Positions 1-11,534 of a DNA stretch of 64,000 nucleotides are shown in pieces (position 1 is the first letter of the stretch; each line of letters starts with the position of its first letter). Origin of the DNA: Eurosta solidaginis. Lineage: Eukaryota > Arthropoda > Insecta > Diptera > Tephritidae. The stretch lies in assembly GCF_040869045.1 (NCBI RefSeq), contig NC_090322.1, positions 195,423,477-195,487,476 on the forward strand, in the 5' to 3' direction. Below the pieces are notes generated by a model that ran no database searches, was not told the DNA's origin, and saw only the letters and a list, made by a program, of their open reading frames with translations. Made by a program: the position numbers and the translations under genes.

Positions 1-809
1 TTGAGTCCCAGTCCGTCCAATATTTGGGAGCATTGTAAAATGATCCCAATCCCTGTGCATAGGTCACTTTGGTTACATCCTTGAAATCTAAGGTCCCCTC
101 CGCGTATGTGTTGTGACCTCACTAGTTCCCAACAAAGCTGAATACGTCTAGTTAAACAGGGTAAACTGTTTGTTCTCAAGCGATGCCACCAGCTTATGGA
201 TCACTGCACTGTCGAACTGTTGACAGTGCTCCAACCTACTGCGAGGGTCGTGATTATAAGGTTTTCTAGATTATCATCCTTCTATATAATATTTGTAGTA
301 CTACTAAGAAGGTAGGTAATTGATATTGATTCAAAATATAAAGCTCAGTTTTTTCAGGTTCAAAGTCTGTGGCATATAACATGAAAATGTTACAGGAAAA
401 AATATTCAAATATGGACACCTCCGGCACTGGTGGGAAACATTTAGAGTGTACTTCGGCATTGAAAACCATCTTAGCCGTCTACTGAAAAGCCCTCTTTTT
501 CTGACAATCTGTATAATAAATCAAAAGTAGTACATCACAAATAATAAGACAAGCTAGGCCTCGAGACTATAGTACATACATTCGTATTGACATATGAAAA
601 CTTCTGTTTTTTAAAACTTTATTTAATTAGTGTAAACGAGCATTAGTATCACTTCATGGGCAATTGTACGTATATACATGCATACTTAATCAATATTCTA
701 TACATTAGGGCAGGTCGTATAAAGCAAGAGTTTATCTTTCACGGAAAAACTTGTTGCTAGAAACCTCTGAAGTGTATTTAAGATAAAATATAAGACGTTT
801 TTATAAAAA
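1..809. other. AT-rich stretch without recognised gene
   Basis: No coding region, RNA gene or known repeat was recognised. Short open frames here have no recognisable motif. The right edge is set by the 3' untranslated tail of the adjacent minus-strand LINE. Confidence 0.5.
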
Positions 810-1690
810 AATATGCGGTTGGGCTAAGTTGAACTCACCGGTCCGTGAGGCCCTCACATAGACTGAATGAGTCCGTAGTGTTACCGGAAGTCAGCTCAAC
901 GACCAAACTGAAAAACCTAGCAGAAACCAGGACCTTTGTTATAAAATAAGTCTTTCCTCTTGGCAAATATTAAAAGCTTTCTAGGACCTATGCTACTTAC
1001 TGCTTGTAGATCTGATAGCTGAACAATTCCTAACAGCTGGAGTTTCGTGAGCACAAAGCACGAACACACAACGTGCTCGATCGTTTCCTCCTTCAACCCA
1101 CTCATCCAACATCTGCTATCACCGACCTTATTAAAAAACAAGTGACGCCAGAAGGCAGTGTCGAGTCAGAATATCCATCATGAGCCTATTCTTTCCAATG
1201 CTAAGAGTAACTTTGTTAGCCAAATGTTGTGAAACTTGCACGAAACTTGCACGAAATCTTCCCACTCGTATTTTCACGCCTTTCCTGCTTGGTAGATGAT
1301 GTGCAGCTCTTGCCTTCTCTTAATCTCACCCAATCTGATTGAATCTGATACAGATGTATGCATATTTGTCCCTGTACCGATTCTTTCTAGGGATTGCTTG
1401 CACTTTAACTCACTTTTAGACGTCTGCCTTAGTTGCTGTTTGGCTGTCAATATAAAAATTTACACGGCTGTAGTTTAAGCTATTTTCATCCAGTATTTTA
1501 CATATTTACTTCCGCCTGAAAAACACTACAGTGATCTGGCAGATGGTAGGATTTGTTTAATTCCGGATCAGCGCAGTACGCAGACCCTACTGCTTCCATT
1601 ACTTTGAAACCATTGGTGCACACGTGTATCGCCTCGTCTGCACTTGAGTGCTCTTGCGTCAACCCTCCCGCTCTATACATCCGAGCACTT
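810..1690 (-). pseudogene. LINE tail: RNase H start, zinc-binding C-terminus and 3' UTR (I-type non-LTR element)
   Basis: Read on the minus strand, 1680-1498 encodes the start of an RNase H-like domain (GFKVMEAVGSAYCADPE, then a QAE motif). The stretch 1141-917 encodes the cysteine-rich end (C-x2-GLKEETIEHVVCSC), ending in FAKRKDLFYN. The 3' UTR resembles that of the plus-strand copy at 7441-8428. RNase H after the reverse transcriptase is known from I-superfamily LINEs. Frames are broken, so this is a dead 5'-truncated copy. Family assignment is by recall only. Confidence 0.7.
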
Positions 1691-1714
1691 TTTTACATGC
1701 ATAAAGTGCCGCTG

Positions 1715-3162
1715 TTATTGTTGTTGTAGCAGTGCTTCGCCCCATCCAATGAGATGTCTATTGGGATGCACAGGTTTCTGGGTATTCAACGGAAACTGTT
1801 TATTAAGCATTTCATTTCTCTTTCTAACGGGGAGTTCTCTCGTCTCATTGTGAAGGTGTTGTTCTGGGGACATCAGAAGACAGCCCGTGGCGGTTTTGAG
1901 AGCGACGTTTAGGCAGGTCTGTATTTTCTTCCAGTAAGTAACCTTTAGGCTTGGCGACCATATCGGGAAGTAGCATGCAATCGGCTGGCCAGGTGCTGAC
2001 GGCAAGAGATTTGAGGATTTTATTACTGCTCTAGATTTTAGGCACAATTGCGGTTGCATGCTCGCCAAAATGTAGGTCCTGATCGATCGTCATAACCAGT
2101 ATTTTTGGGTGTAAGACAGTCGGTAGCGTAATGCCATCGACTTGGATGTCCAATATGGTCGATATTTGTCGTGTCCATATTGTAAATAAGGTCGCCGATG
2201 ACTTGGTCGGTGACAATGTCAGAGATAGCTGTTTATTTTATTACAAAGCTCATCGACCTTTGGCCGGGAGTGCCCCTAAATCCCCAAAAAAAAATCCCCA
2301 AACACAGAATCCCAAGGTAAAAAAAAATCCCAAATACATAATCCCCAAAATCAAAATCCCCAAACACAAAATCCCAGTGCTATGATAAACATCATGACCG
2401 TGTAAAAAATAGCATATCTCTTTCCTCTTTCATTCATATTTATGTATGTATAACTATATATTCACGTTTTGGCAATACATATTTTTACTTATCCATATAT
2501 AGGACCGCTAGTCGCTCTAATTGGAACAAGCTAACAGAAGCGTGTACTACGCAGAAGGACATCACCGTGGCGGTAGCCACGGTTATACCACACACCCGGA
2601 CTTGGCATGGCGTAGCTCAGGGTTATTTTTTATAAGCGCGGCCGAAGGCCGCCTATGCAGAAAGTTGGTATGGATTATTAGCCTTTTTTGGTCGCGACGA
2701 TTTTAAACCTAATTTGAATTTATTTTACACATAAAATGGGGATTTTGTGTTGGGGATTTTGATTTTGGGGATTTTAAGGGGGATAAAGGGGGTAACCCCC
2801 TGTGGCCATTATTGTGAAGTCATCGGCGTAGGATGGCGAAGGTAGCTTCAATATGTAGAAATTAAACAAGAGCGGGGATAGGACACCACTATGTGGTACC
2901 CTTTGCTTAATTCGTCTGGGTTTAGAAGTTACGTTCCTAAATGGCAGCGATGCTTGTCGACCAGACAGATAATTTACGGTCCACCTTTGGAGACTTGGAG
3001 GAAGGGAGGCCCTTCCAAGTCTTTCAGTAACGTGCCGTAGTTGACTGTATCGAAAACTTTTGATAAGTGTAGCGCTACGATTACTGTTCTGTGGTGGGGT
3101 TTTTGATTCAATCCGCAATTTATCTGCGTGTTGAATCGCAGTACCGTGGAGACCTTCTTCAC
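1715..3162 (-). pseudogene. Jockey-like LINE reverse transcriptase remnant
   Basis: Minus-strand frames give consecutive RT blocks: LSKVFDTVNYGTLL (palm motif A) at 3162-2974, then RIKQRVPHSGVLSPLLFNFY and SYADDFTIMATG (catalytic YADD). The reading is then interrupted by a foreign insertion (2266-2793). It resumes with RPKVDELCNKIN and the thumb/C-terminal region to 1715, where the 3' end shows the GGGGCGAAGCACTGCT and CAACAACAA tail seen in related copies (9612 and 54563). The frame is broken several times. It belongs to the family whose other pieces lie at 8440-9612, 40209-40789 and 57204-57600. Confidence 0.8.
2266..2793. mobile_element. DNA element with C-rich repeated termini inserted in LINE RT
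   Basis: The insertion splits the LINE coding sequence between MATG and RPKVDE. Both ends carry several copies of ATCCCCAAA-type words in opposite orientation (left 2274-2375, right 2737-2793). Possible flanking duplications are TTTGGCC and TGTGGCC (6 of 7 match). Two GC-rich hairpins lie inside: CCGTGGC/GCCACGG near 2565-2582 and GCGGCC/GGCCGC near 2637-2651. No transposase frame is present. Superfamily unknown. Confidence 0.6.
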
Positions 3163-3480
3163 TCTCTCCCCACTCTTGCTTTCACGACAACTTACTCTCT
3201 ATAATGATTCCTAGAAATTTAGTACAAGTTTTCTCCTGCAGGGTCACCCGTGCTAGCTTAGGCCTAGCACAATTTGAGACGTTATACCTCCAAGTAAACA
3301 AAACCATATCCGTCTTCTCCGCGTTGGCACTAACCCCGTCATTAGATGCCCAGTTATGTATATCCCGAAGCGTCCAATCCATCAAATATCTAATTGTTTG
3401 AAGGCTCTCTACGTATGACAACTGCAACGTCATCTGCGTAAATGGTATGAGATTCCCCATAGGATTTGTATGGGAAATCT
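3163..3480 (-). pseudogene. RT palm fragment of an I-type LINE
   Basis: The 92-codon minus-strand frame reads WTLRDIHNWASNDGVSANAEKTDMVLFT and later KFLGIIIESKLS. These are the conserved blocks after the YADD motif in LINE RTs (alignable with the N-x2-KTE-x-VLFT and KYLGV-x-LD blocks of the fragment at 50962-51405). It is closest to the piece at 46450-46920, sharing NAE-TDM-LFT and VTLQEK. It abuts the Jockey-like RT directly, so two LINE fragments are fused here. Confidence 0.7.
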
Positions 3481-4140
3481 AAAATGCCGTTGAGGCACCT
3501 CTAAGTATTAAACATTACAGGCTGAACAGTAAATATGTTCATTACATCAAAATAAAAAACACATTTTTTTTGGTCCACCCTATTGTGCTTGTGGTATATG
3601 ATGCTAGATCGTCGGATGTAATTTGATATATTTAACGTACCGTTGACTTCCTGGCATCAAGAGATGTGCGATAAGGTAGGTAAACTTAAAAAACAAAAAC
3701 AGCTAAAATCACATAGAAGTAAACATATTTTTTCTAAAGCAAATTATTATTATTATAGTTTCTTTTACTTTTATTTTCTAACACAAAAACATTGAACCTT
3801 TGATAGTTATTAATGGTGATTCAATTGAAAATTCGTGATGGTAATAAATCATAATTAGATGGGCGGTAAAACACATGTTTGTTGCTTAGTAATATATTTT
3901 ATTCATAATATTTCATAATATTTATTTGAAGAGTTGAAATTGGAAGATAACAAGGTTTTCTTCTTCTCGTGAAGAAGATTGCTTGTGTTTTTCCAGGGTT
4001 AATTTTGATTTTACATGTAAAGATATAATCAACTAATATATCTTAGGCACATTGTAATTCGATCGCCATTTGCTGACCGAATTTGTGCGAAGACCACACA
4101 GCAACATGCGTAAAAAGAATAATTGCAACTGCTAACTTTT
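3481..4140. other. Non-coding AT-rich sequence
   Basis: No gene or recognised repeat. It lies downstream of the truncated minus-strand LINE ORF2 at 4145 and could include unrecognised flanking or untranslated sequence. Confidence 0.35.
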
Positions 4141-4144
4141 TATA

Positions 4145-5857
4145 TCAGAACAGAAGATAATATCCAAACTGTTCATGAGGGATGATGTCAGTGGATTCTA
4201 AACACTCCCAGATTTTTTCTTTTACTATCTTCTCGAGTACTTTGCCAAGACTGCTGAGTAGACTTATGGGGCGATAACTCGACTTAAGATTATTTGGCTT
4301 ACGTTTTTTATGTATTAGAATGACGGTGGGTACTTTCCAAGTGTCAGGAAAATATTGGAGTTTAAGACAGCAGTTAAAGATAAAGGTTCGATATGCAATG
4401 GCATTTTCTGGGAGAAATTTCAACATACTAATGTTGACTTCATCTAAGCCAGAAGCTTTCTTGGAATTTAGAAAAGAAATAGTAGTAGATACGCTATTCT
4501 GTGTGACATAGAAAAATTGATGGGATTCAAATACCTGAGTATCAAATTGAGCCACAAAGGTGTTAATTCTGGTGGTGTGGGATGGACAACAGAGGTTTTC
4601 GGACACCATGTGTAATTCCATTTTTTTTTTTTTTATGTGTAATTCCAGAAAATTTTCAGACAAAGATTCTGCCTTTTCTTCATTTGTATATAATGTAATG
4701 TTGCTTGATACAATGGGAGGAATAACGTCATTTTTCTGTTTCAGTATTTTGGTTATATTCCAGAAGGGCTTTGGCATTTCTTCAAGGGAACTCAGTCTGT
4801 TGTTCCATTTTTCGTTCCTAAACCTAAAAATCTCATTCTTAATCAGAGCATTGTAGTATTTCAACAATTCATAGTCCGTTTGTTGTCGATATCGTACCCA
4901 TTCTCTGCGATATGAGTTTCTTAATTGTATTATGTTCAAAATGGATGCAGGCAATTTGGAATGATATTTATCATAGGCTACTTTAGGAACAGAGAGTCTC
5001 ACAGCGTCCAAAATCTTACCTGTAAAGAGCTCAATTTCTTTATCTACACTAATTTTGCTAGTAGCTTCACTTATGTCCATAGACATGTTATTGAATTCCC
5101 GTTTTTGAAACTGGTTGTATCTGTACCAATTGGCACGCTTGTAGTCAAAGCGTAGGAGCTGATTAAATGAATTATCGAGTTTAATTTTGAACTCGACTGG
5201 CAGGTGATCGGAGCTGAGCGCGTTTACTGCGATTGGTTGAGAAATGGATTCAGGTATATTTGATAAAATGAGATCAATTGTAGAAGGTCTACTACTGGCA
5301 GTAGGGGGAATGTAAGTAGGAGTTTGGGAATGTGACATTGATACAGGACACAAGGTAGAGACCTCTTGTAAAATATTTCCCAACGAATTTGCTCGCAAGC
5401 AGCCCCATATCCTGTGCCTGCTGTTAAAATCACCACATAGAGCGAATTTGCAGTTTTCATTAAACAGTTTTCTCAAGTCTGCTTTAAACTTACTTTGGAA
5501 GCCATTAGAGCGTGACCCACCTGGGAAATAAATACCAAGCAATTTTATTTTTGTACCATTTTTGGAACACAATTCAATACCAATATTTTCAATTACTTCT
5601 GTTACAATGCTTGGGATAACACTAAATTGAATCGATTTACGGATGAGCATAGCCACACCACCACCATTTCTATGTAAGCGATCTTTTCTTATGAGAAAGT
5701 AGTCTGAGTAAGATAACTCTGATTTATTATTTAGCCATGTTTCCGAAAGCAGGCATATATCTGTTTTGTTGGTTTCTAGGTAATGAAATAATAAATTTTT
5801 TTTATTTAGGATACTACAATAGTTCCACATAGTTAGTTTTAGTGTACAAGCACCCAT
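4145..5857 (-). pseudogene. LINE ORF2: AP endonuclease plus N-terminal reverse transcriptase, truncated
   Basis: This is the longest open frame of the window (570 codons, ATG at 5857). Residues 1-230 are an APE-type endonuclease: N12 (TMWN), E39 (SETW), Y110 region, GDFNSRHRIWG at 142-152, STIDL near 190 and SDHLPVEFK near 217. RT blocks follow: FLNSKKASGLDEVN, WKVPTVILIHK and YRPISLLSSLGKVLEK. The frame stops after DIIPHEQFGYYLLF, before the YADD palm, so it has no catalytic RT core. A full ORF2 of this kind is about 900 aa. It would nick target DNA and prime reverse transcription. A 27-bp in-frame insertion lies at about 4621-4647. ORF1 lies upstream (6162-7030), giving a Jockey-like layout. 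Confidence 0.88.
4608..4647. repeat. T14 tract flanked by 13-bp direct repeats
   Basis: ATGTGTAATTCCA at 4608-4620 is followed by fourteen T and then the same 13-mer at 4635-4647. Repeat plus T tract adds 27 bp (9 codons), so the LINE frame stays open. The pattern is a target duplication around a bare poly(A) on the minus strand. Confidence 0.85.
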
Positions 5858-6161
5858 TATGAGTTATTTTGATATAAATATTTAATTGGCAGTTGCGTGA
5901 TAACATTGAACTGATCTATTTTGGTTTTACATTCTTTTAATTTCATTAAAATATCTAACGTTAGCTGGGTTATTTCACTTTCTGTGAATAACTAATTTTT
6001 TGATGATTTGTGTTATGTGAACTGCTCTGATGCCAGGCAGGGCTGGGAGGTAGAGTTGGTGGAAGTACTCTCGAAGTATTGTGTAATGAAGGAAATGAAG
6101 AAGAGTTGTAGTTAAACGACTTAGGTTGTATGTTCTTTGTTTTTTTTTTTTTTGAAGAGTT

Positions 6162-7030
6162 TCACTGGTTTCTCATGTTGATAGATTCTCTAATACGTAA
6201 AAAAGCTTCACGGTTTGAACAGCGTGGGTCAGTTGACTTATGCGCACCATTGCAGTTTGCGCAGCGCAGTTTATTTTGAGCTATGCACTTCACTTGTTTT
6301 GTGTTTTCCGGCACAGTTTGAGCAGCTTGCTCCCACATGACAATTTTTTTCGCCATGACAGAACATTTGACAGTTGTAACATTGCACAGGTTTGTTTTTT
6401 AGTTTTCTTTGATAATCCCAGGTAATAATTGTACGAAACAAAGGCTTTGAGCATAAATCACGTAACTTTATACTTCCATTCTCGAAACCAACAATTTAGA
6501 GAGTAGTGGTGTAGTGGTTGTAAGTTTTTGTCACTACTTTTACTTCAACTCACTTGAGACCGCGCGTTATTAGCTCACTTTTTACTTCGTCGGCATTTAC
6601 ACCTTCTAGCCCATGAATTACGTCCTTGAAAGGTCGATGTTGTTTCATATCATGATTAAAGAATTGCAAGTTATTTTCCTTGAGAACAGTTATAGTTGCG
6701 TCAAACGTTTTTTTGTCTTCACAAACTAATTTAATACCAATCGAAATCTTTTTCACAAGACAGTTTTTATCATCTAGATATTTTATAACTTGATTTTTGT
6801 TTTGAGTTAGCACTTTTATTGGTGAAATTGATTCTTTGATAATTTCTATTGGTTCATCAACATCGATATCGTCACTATCATCATCGTTTAACATTTGAAG
6901 GGGGGCATAAAAATTGTGCCGTGATGATTTTTGCCTGATGAATCATTAAATTTAATTGTTTTAGATGAAGACATATTGTCTTCTTCACTAAATGCAATTC
7001 CTCGTTTAGTTATTTTTTTGGTTTTTAGTC
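6162..7030 (-). pseudogene. LINE ORF1 (Gag-like, zinc knuckles), frame-broken
   Basis: Minus strand, upstream of ORF2. The frame 6894-6550 begins in an acidic run (DDDSDDIDVDEP) and ends in VNADEVKSELITRGLK, which resembles the PRE_C2HC region of Jockey-type Gag proteins. After a stop, further frames give knuckles CYNCQMFCHGEKNCH and CANCNGAHKSTDPRC, the nucleic-acid binding motifs of ORF1p. An earlier ATG near 6973 opens a frame that shifts at a C run near 6904. Such proteins coat LINE RNA. Several stops and shifts show the copy is dead. Confidence 0.75.
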
Positions 7031-7440
7031 GGTACATAGACTAGAAAAAATAAGTATAGGAGCGAGCGAGCACGGCGAACCTGCAGCTTACACGATCGAT
7101 CGAACACTGAAAACATTTAGGACCTCATTCTCTATTACGAAACGAACTTTCGTTTCGCCTCAGAGACGAATCGCAAGTGTATTTGCGCTATGTTAAACGA
7201 TGGTAACATATCATTTGACAATTGCTTTCGCCTTGTTGTTTCACATAAAGTAAGAAACATAAAGGCCGAACGAAAATGATAAAGAATACCATTGTTAGAT
7301 GAAATCTTTTGGAGTCGAATCGTTCGTCTGAGCTATCGCAATACAGAATGAAGCCCTTAATATATCGCTAAATAAAAAGAATACACAATTTTTAAGTAGT
7401 TCTTTTATATAACCCGACCAAAAGAAATGAAAAAGTTTCC
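7031..7440. other. Probable LINE 5' UTR and unassigned sequence
   Basis: 7031-7140 probably belongs to the 5' untranslated end of the minus-strand LINE (GAGCGAGCGAGCACGG and a TCGATCGATCG run). Nothing recognisable lies in 7140-7440. Confidence 0.35.
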
Positions 7441-8428
7441 GCACTGATGCTCAAGCGACTCCTGAAGATCCCAAGGTATCCAAAAATTATACCAGAGTCC
7501 AACTTCGCGATGGAAGGGGTTGGGTCTGCTGATTACTGTGTCGACCCAGAAATAAGTAGACCCTACAGGCTGCCAGATTACCGCCTCGTTCTTCAGGCGG
7601 AAATTATAGCAGTGAAGAAAGCAGCAGAACTTTCAGGAAGCGTGCTTAAGCTGCAGTCGCGTCAATATATATATATTTATAGTCAGGCCGCGATTAAAGC
7701 AATAATCTCACACATTACTTCATCAAGAAGTGTTATGGAATGCAAAGAAGCATTGGAAAAACTTCGCTCAGGCCAAAACATACATCTTTACTGGGTTTCC
7801 GGTTATAAATGGATAGAAGGTAACGAAAGAAAGGGCTGAATAGTTGGCAAAGGAGGGTGCAAAAGTCCTGAGTCGACGATCCGCTTGGTAGAAATCAAAA
7901 GGAGACAGGAGTTGCATATGATTCATCAAGAAGGAAAGGCGTGGACAAAAGCGCGGGGCTGCAAAATTTCTAAGACCATGTGCAAAGCCTACGATATTAG
8001 ACTCGCAAAGTGGCCCATATCCCTGAAGAGAGAAGACCTAAGGCTCACGATGGGCATACTAACTGGACACTGCCTTCTGGCGTCACATGCTTATAAGTTA
8101 AGCCTCATCAGTAACAGCAAGTGCAGGAAGTGTAAGCTGCACGAAGAAACGGTTGAACACGTTCTGTGTTCCTGTCGTACGCTTGCATGGTCAAGGCTCC
8201 AGCTATTAGGGACGGCAGAGTTGCCAGATCTCGAGGCAGCAATTAACTAGGGTCATAGAAAACTGCTAGTATTTGCCAAGAGGATGGAGTTATTCTATAA
8301 GGTATGTATGTCCTGGCACCTGATTGGGGTTCTTCCGTTTGGTCGTCAAACAAATTCTTGTAGCACTATGGACACATTCAGTTTATCTGAGGTCTTTATT
8401 GACCGGCCAGTTCAACCTAACCTAACTT
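7441..8428 (+). pseudogene. LINE tail: RNase H domain, zinc-binding C-terminus and 3' UTR
   Basis: Plus-strand counterpart of the minus-strand tail at 810-1690. The RNase H part (7447-7839) reads GVGSADYCVDPEISRPYRLPDY, LQAEIIAVKKAAEL, SQAAIKAIISHI and WVSGYKWIEGNERK. These correspond to the E, D and H/D motif regions of RNase H. A stop at about 7837 precedes a second frame (7885-8250) with LTMGILTGHCLLASHAYKL and CRKCKLHEETVEHVLCSC, a Cys/His cluster. The tail contains FAKRMELFYKV and a 3' UTR ending in a CCTAACCTAACTT region. Broken by stops and not functional. Confidence 0.78.
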
Positions 8429-8439
8429 ATTCGACTTCG

Positions 8440-9612
8440 CGAATCACATGGTGGAAAATGAAAGTTCCCCAGCTCGTGGCACTTGACCTGTCAAAAGCTT
8501 TTGACACAGTCAACCGTGGCACGCTACTCCAAAACATAGAAGGCTCACACCTTCCCGCTTGTCTAAAAAGATGGACTGCTAACTATCTGAGTGGTTGGCA
8601 GGCGTCGGTTGAATTTAGGAACGAAATTTCTAAATATTGGACGTACGTCGATGGTGCCACACTACCGACTGTCAGTCACCCAAAGATCTTAGGAGTAACG
8701 TTCGATAATACTCTAACCTTCAAGGCTCATGCCACCGAGATTGTTTCTAAAGTACAAAGTCGCAAAAAATCCTCAAGTCGCTTGCCGGCAGCACATGGGG
8801 AAAAGATAAAGAAACGTTGCTAACCACGTACAAAGCAATTGGCCGGCCGCACATGAGCTACGCGTCTCCAGTCTGGTCGCCTGGTCCTAAAATACACACT
8901 GGAAAAGGCTACAGGCCTGTCAAAATGGTGCATCAGAACTGCCACGGGATGTCTTCTTATGACTACCGAACACCATCTACATAGTGAGGCCAAAGAACTC
9001 AATATTTAAGAGTACAACCAAATGTTGAACAAGCAGTTCTTGCTTAATTGTCACAAACCAGGACATCCTAGCAAACAACTGCTTGATTTAGCACGGCATC
9101 CACGGGGATTAAGAGAACATCTCCGAAAGCACTATGACGAGATCCGGCACCTACCAACACAGCAGAGTTTGATCCAGGCAAGCATAAGCAGCCCCTTAGC
9201 CAAATCCACACAGAATCGGTAAACGCCTTTGTCAGAACGCGCCCGGTGAACCCCGTTATTAATAAGCAATATCCCACCCTTGCAGAAGAAGAAAGCACAC
9301 TACCAAGGGAAACACGAGTCACCCTGGCCCAACTTCGTTCTGGATACTGTAACAGGTTAAACTCTTACTTGTCCAGAATCAACCCCGACATACGTAGTGT
9401 ATGTCCTGCATGTGATGCGTCCCCACATGACACCAATCATCTTTTCAATTGTTATGTGGAACCTACGCCTCTAACACCCATCTCCCTATGATCCGCCCCT
9501 GTTGAAAAAGTCAGTTTCCTTGGACTCCCGTTAGAGGATTTAGATAACAATTTGTGAGTGGTCGTGCCCATTAAATGGGGCGAAGCACTGTTAATACAAC
9601 AAAAACAACAGA
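8440..9612 (+). pseudogene. Jockey-like LINE RT C-terminal half and 3' UTR
   Basis: Starts in the RT palm (LVALDLSKAFDTVNRGTLL) and jumps by an internal deletion from FRNEISK to YVDGATLPTVSHPKILGVTFD, so the YADD motif is lost. Further frames continue with the thumb, ML-NKQFLLNCHKPGHPSKQLLD, HYDEIRHLPT, LPRETRVTLAQLRSGYCNRL and CPACDASPHDTNHLFNC (a terminal zinc-like motif). The 3' UTR has GGGGCGAAGCACTG and an AACAACAAAAACAACA tail ending near 9612. It lands in a T repeat. Confidence 0.82.
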
Positions 9613-9778
9613 TCGATCGTATATATAGGATATATCCCCCAAAACCGATTGTTCAGATAAGAAGCTTTTCGTAATTATGGCCCCATTTTAACAGCTAGAG
9701 GCTTCAATTTTCACCAAATGTGTACGTATACGGCTATCATTGTTGCCTGGAAGAATTTTATAGATCAGTTGTATATAT
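9613..9778 (+). repeat. T repeat, left part (split by LTR element)
   Basis: Contains the ACCGATTGTTCAGATAAG and GGCTTCAATTTTCACCAAAT words of the T repeat at 44338-45303. It continues at 14709 after the LTR element, which was therefore inserted into this repeat. Confidence 0.7.
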
Positions 9779-10322
9779 TGTAACGAATTTCTGCAAATCC
9801 TCTTATTTGCAACCGTCTGCAAACGTTCGAATCACTAAACTGTTGAATAAATAACTCCACTCTTCAATAATACAAAATGGCCTTTATTAAAGTACTTCAC
9901 AATAACACTTATACTTCGCTTACTGATAGCTTGCTTAACTCAAACTGATTCTCGTGCCTCTACTGTTGCTGCTGTTATATTGTGTGATTTCCTCGTTGCA
10001 TCTTCTAGGCGCTTCCAGAATTTACTTGGTTACTGGTATATAATTATAACTACAGATGCACATGTGTAGCTCTCATATGCGCGTATATTTGTGAGCGACA
10101 CTTCCACAATTACAATTGCATACTTTTGAGAGCATCTCAGATAGGATATCTGCATGTGTTTGTGCGTTGCTTCTCCGCTGCGTCTATGTACATATGTGTA
10201 GACATAATGATTGATTCGTTTATGTAGATACATAATGATTGATTTATGGATGTGCATACAAGTCACTCTTAGCATCGGCTCAGAGATGATAGTATCCCTT
10301 AGTGTTGCTAATATTCGTCACA
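9779..10322 (-). repeat. 3' LTR
   Basis: 544 bp. It is about 46 bp longer than its partner, partly because of a repeat of a TAATGATTGATT-containing segment near 10207-10250. The adjoining internal sequence (10323 on) is the purine-rich AGGTGAAGGGCAC in coding reading, a likely polypurine tract. Confidence 0.88.
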
Positions 10323-10329
10323 GTGCCCT

Positions 10330-10965
10330 TCACCTAAGTCTGATCGTCCCGATCAGACAAATCTCTCGATCTAACCGCTGCTAGCCTCTCCAAATGAACC
10401 ACCCTTCTATTTCGTGGTTTCCCAATCGTTTGTATGCGGTAGATGACATCACTGAACCACTTCGCAACTCTGTACGGGCCTTCCCAACTGCACCGATATT
10501 TGGATGGAACACCTTTCCGCCGGTGAGGGGTGTATAGCAGTACCAAATCTCCCTCCGGAAACCTTCCGAATTATTTTCTTTGTCGTACCTGTGTTTCATC
10601 TTACTACTCATTACCCTGGGCCGTTCCTTCACACTCTGTTGTTTGGCCAATGAACTACTTCGTAGAGCTGGCGCTTGATGGATTGGCTTCGCATAATCAG
10701 TATCGTTCCCACGTTTCACAACAGTAGTGCGCCCCGGCTTGAAACTACCCTCGCATTCTTTCTGGAAAATTATTTCCTTCGTTTTAGTGCGTCCGTTCGC
10801 GTTTGTCAATGCCACTGTTTCTCTCGCAGGTATCTTTGATTTTGTTTTGTTTGGCCCATTCGTTCCATCAACTTTTACCTTTGACTTTCGTGGTCTTTGT
10901 CGACTCTTCTCCACCAGTACTCGATTACTGCTGAACCCTTTTTCCAAACTGAAGCTAAGTGGCAC
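10330..10965 (-). pseudogene. Integrase C-terminal remnant
   Basis: Two overlapping minus-strand frames. 10546-10334 reads PSKYRCSWEGPYRVAKWFSDVIYRIQT and RRVVHLERLAA, matching the end of a gypsy integrase (chromatin- and DNA-binding tail after the catalytic core). The same block occurs at 63757-63957. Upstream, 10965-10540 contains RPRVMSSKMKHRYDKENNSEGF, the segment just before that tail. No H2C2 zinc motif and no D,D,E core are present. A frameshift lies near 10540. Confidence 0.75.
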
Positions 10966-11534
10966 ATCCTGGTTTTTACTCTCCTGTTGAGCAAGTCACA
11001 TCGAATTAAGGAATGAGATGCGTCCGTATCTACAGTCAGTACACATTCTTTGCCATCCACATTCCCTCTGACGGTAAGACTGCTCGATTTTCTACCAATT
11101 TGCGACACAGATATCACAGGACACTCAACAGCTGGAGCTAGCTATCGATCTCTATATCTTACTCGCTCTTGCTCATCCCTTCCATCTTTGTTATTAAGAC
11201 CACCCATGCTGTTGAAACCACTAGGACCAAGATCGCAATGACGTCCAATGTGACCGGGCTTCCCGCATTTGATAACTTTTTCACTCCGCTTTTGCGATCC
11301 TCTCAGCGCCTCCAATATTGCGTCTACCCTCTCTGGCCTTTCTACTTCCACACGGAGTGCTTTGAAAACTGGCTTACACAGAAGCGACGCTGTTTCCTGA
11401 ATCACAGCATGTAATACCGTTGATGAGATGAGCCCGTATCTACAGTCGGTACACGCTCCTTGCCATCCAGCTTTCCTTTGACGGCAAGACTGCTCGATTT
11501 TCTTCCAATTTGCGAGATGGATCTCACAGGACAT
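10875..11534 (-). pseudogene. Second copy of nucleocapsid-protease block
   Basis: Minus frames 11534-11142 and 11117-10875 repeat the block at 12040-11402: LCKPVFKALRVEVERPERVDAILEAL, a zinc knuckle with the first Cys region altered (IKCGKPGHIGRHC), then SQIGRKSSSLTVRGNVDGKE and LTVDTDASHSLIR. The retropepsin active site is normally DTG/S; here it is DTD, so this copy should be inactive. After it the sequence runs into a non-homologous tail and then the integrase C-terminus. Confidence 0.75.

Noticed and set aside
2131..2385. 84-codon frame rich in NPK/PKIK
   Set aside because: It reads through the ATCCCC repeats of an element end, so the lysine-proline pattern is a by-product of the DNA repeat.
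917..9612. One large inverted duplication (810-2216 versus 7441-9612)
   Set aside because: Both sides hold an RNase H LINE tail and a Jockey-like LINE tail, but breakpoints and orientation of the pairs differ, so independent insertions explain it better.
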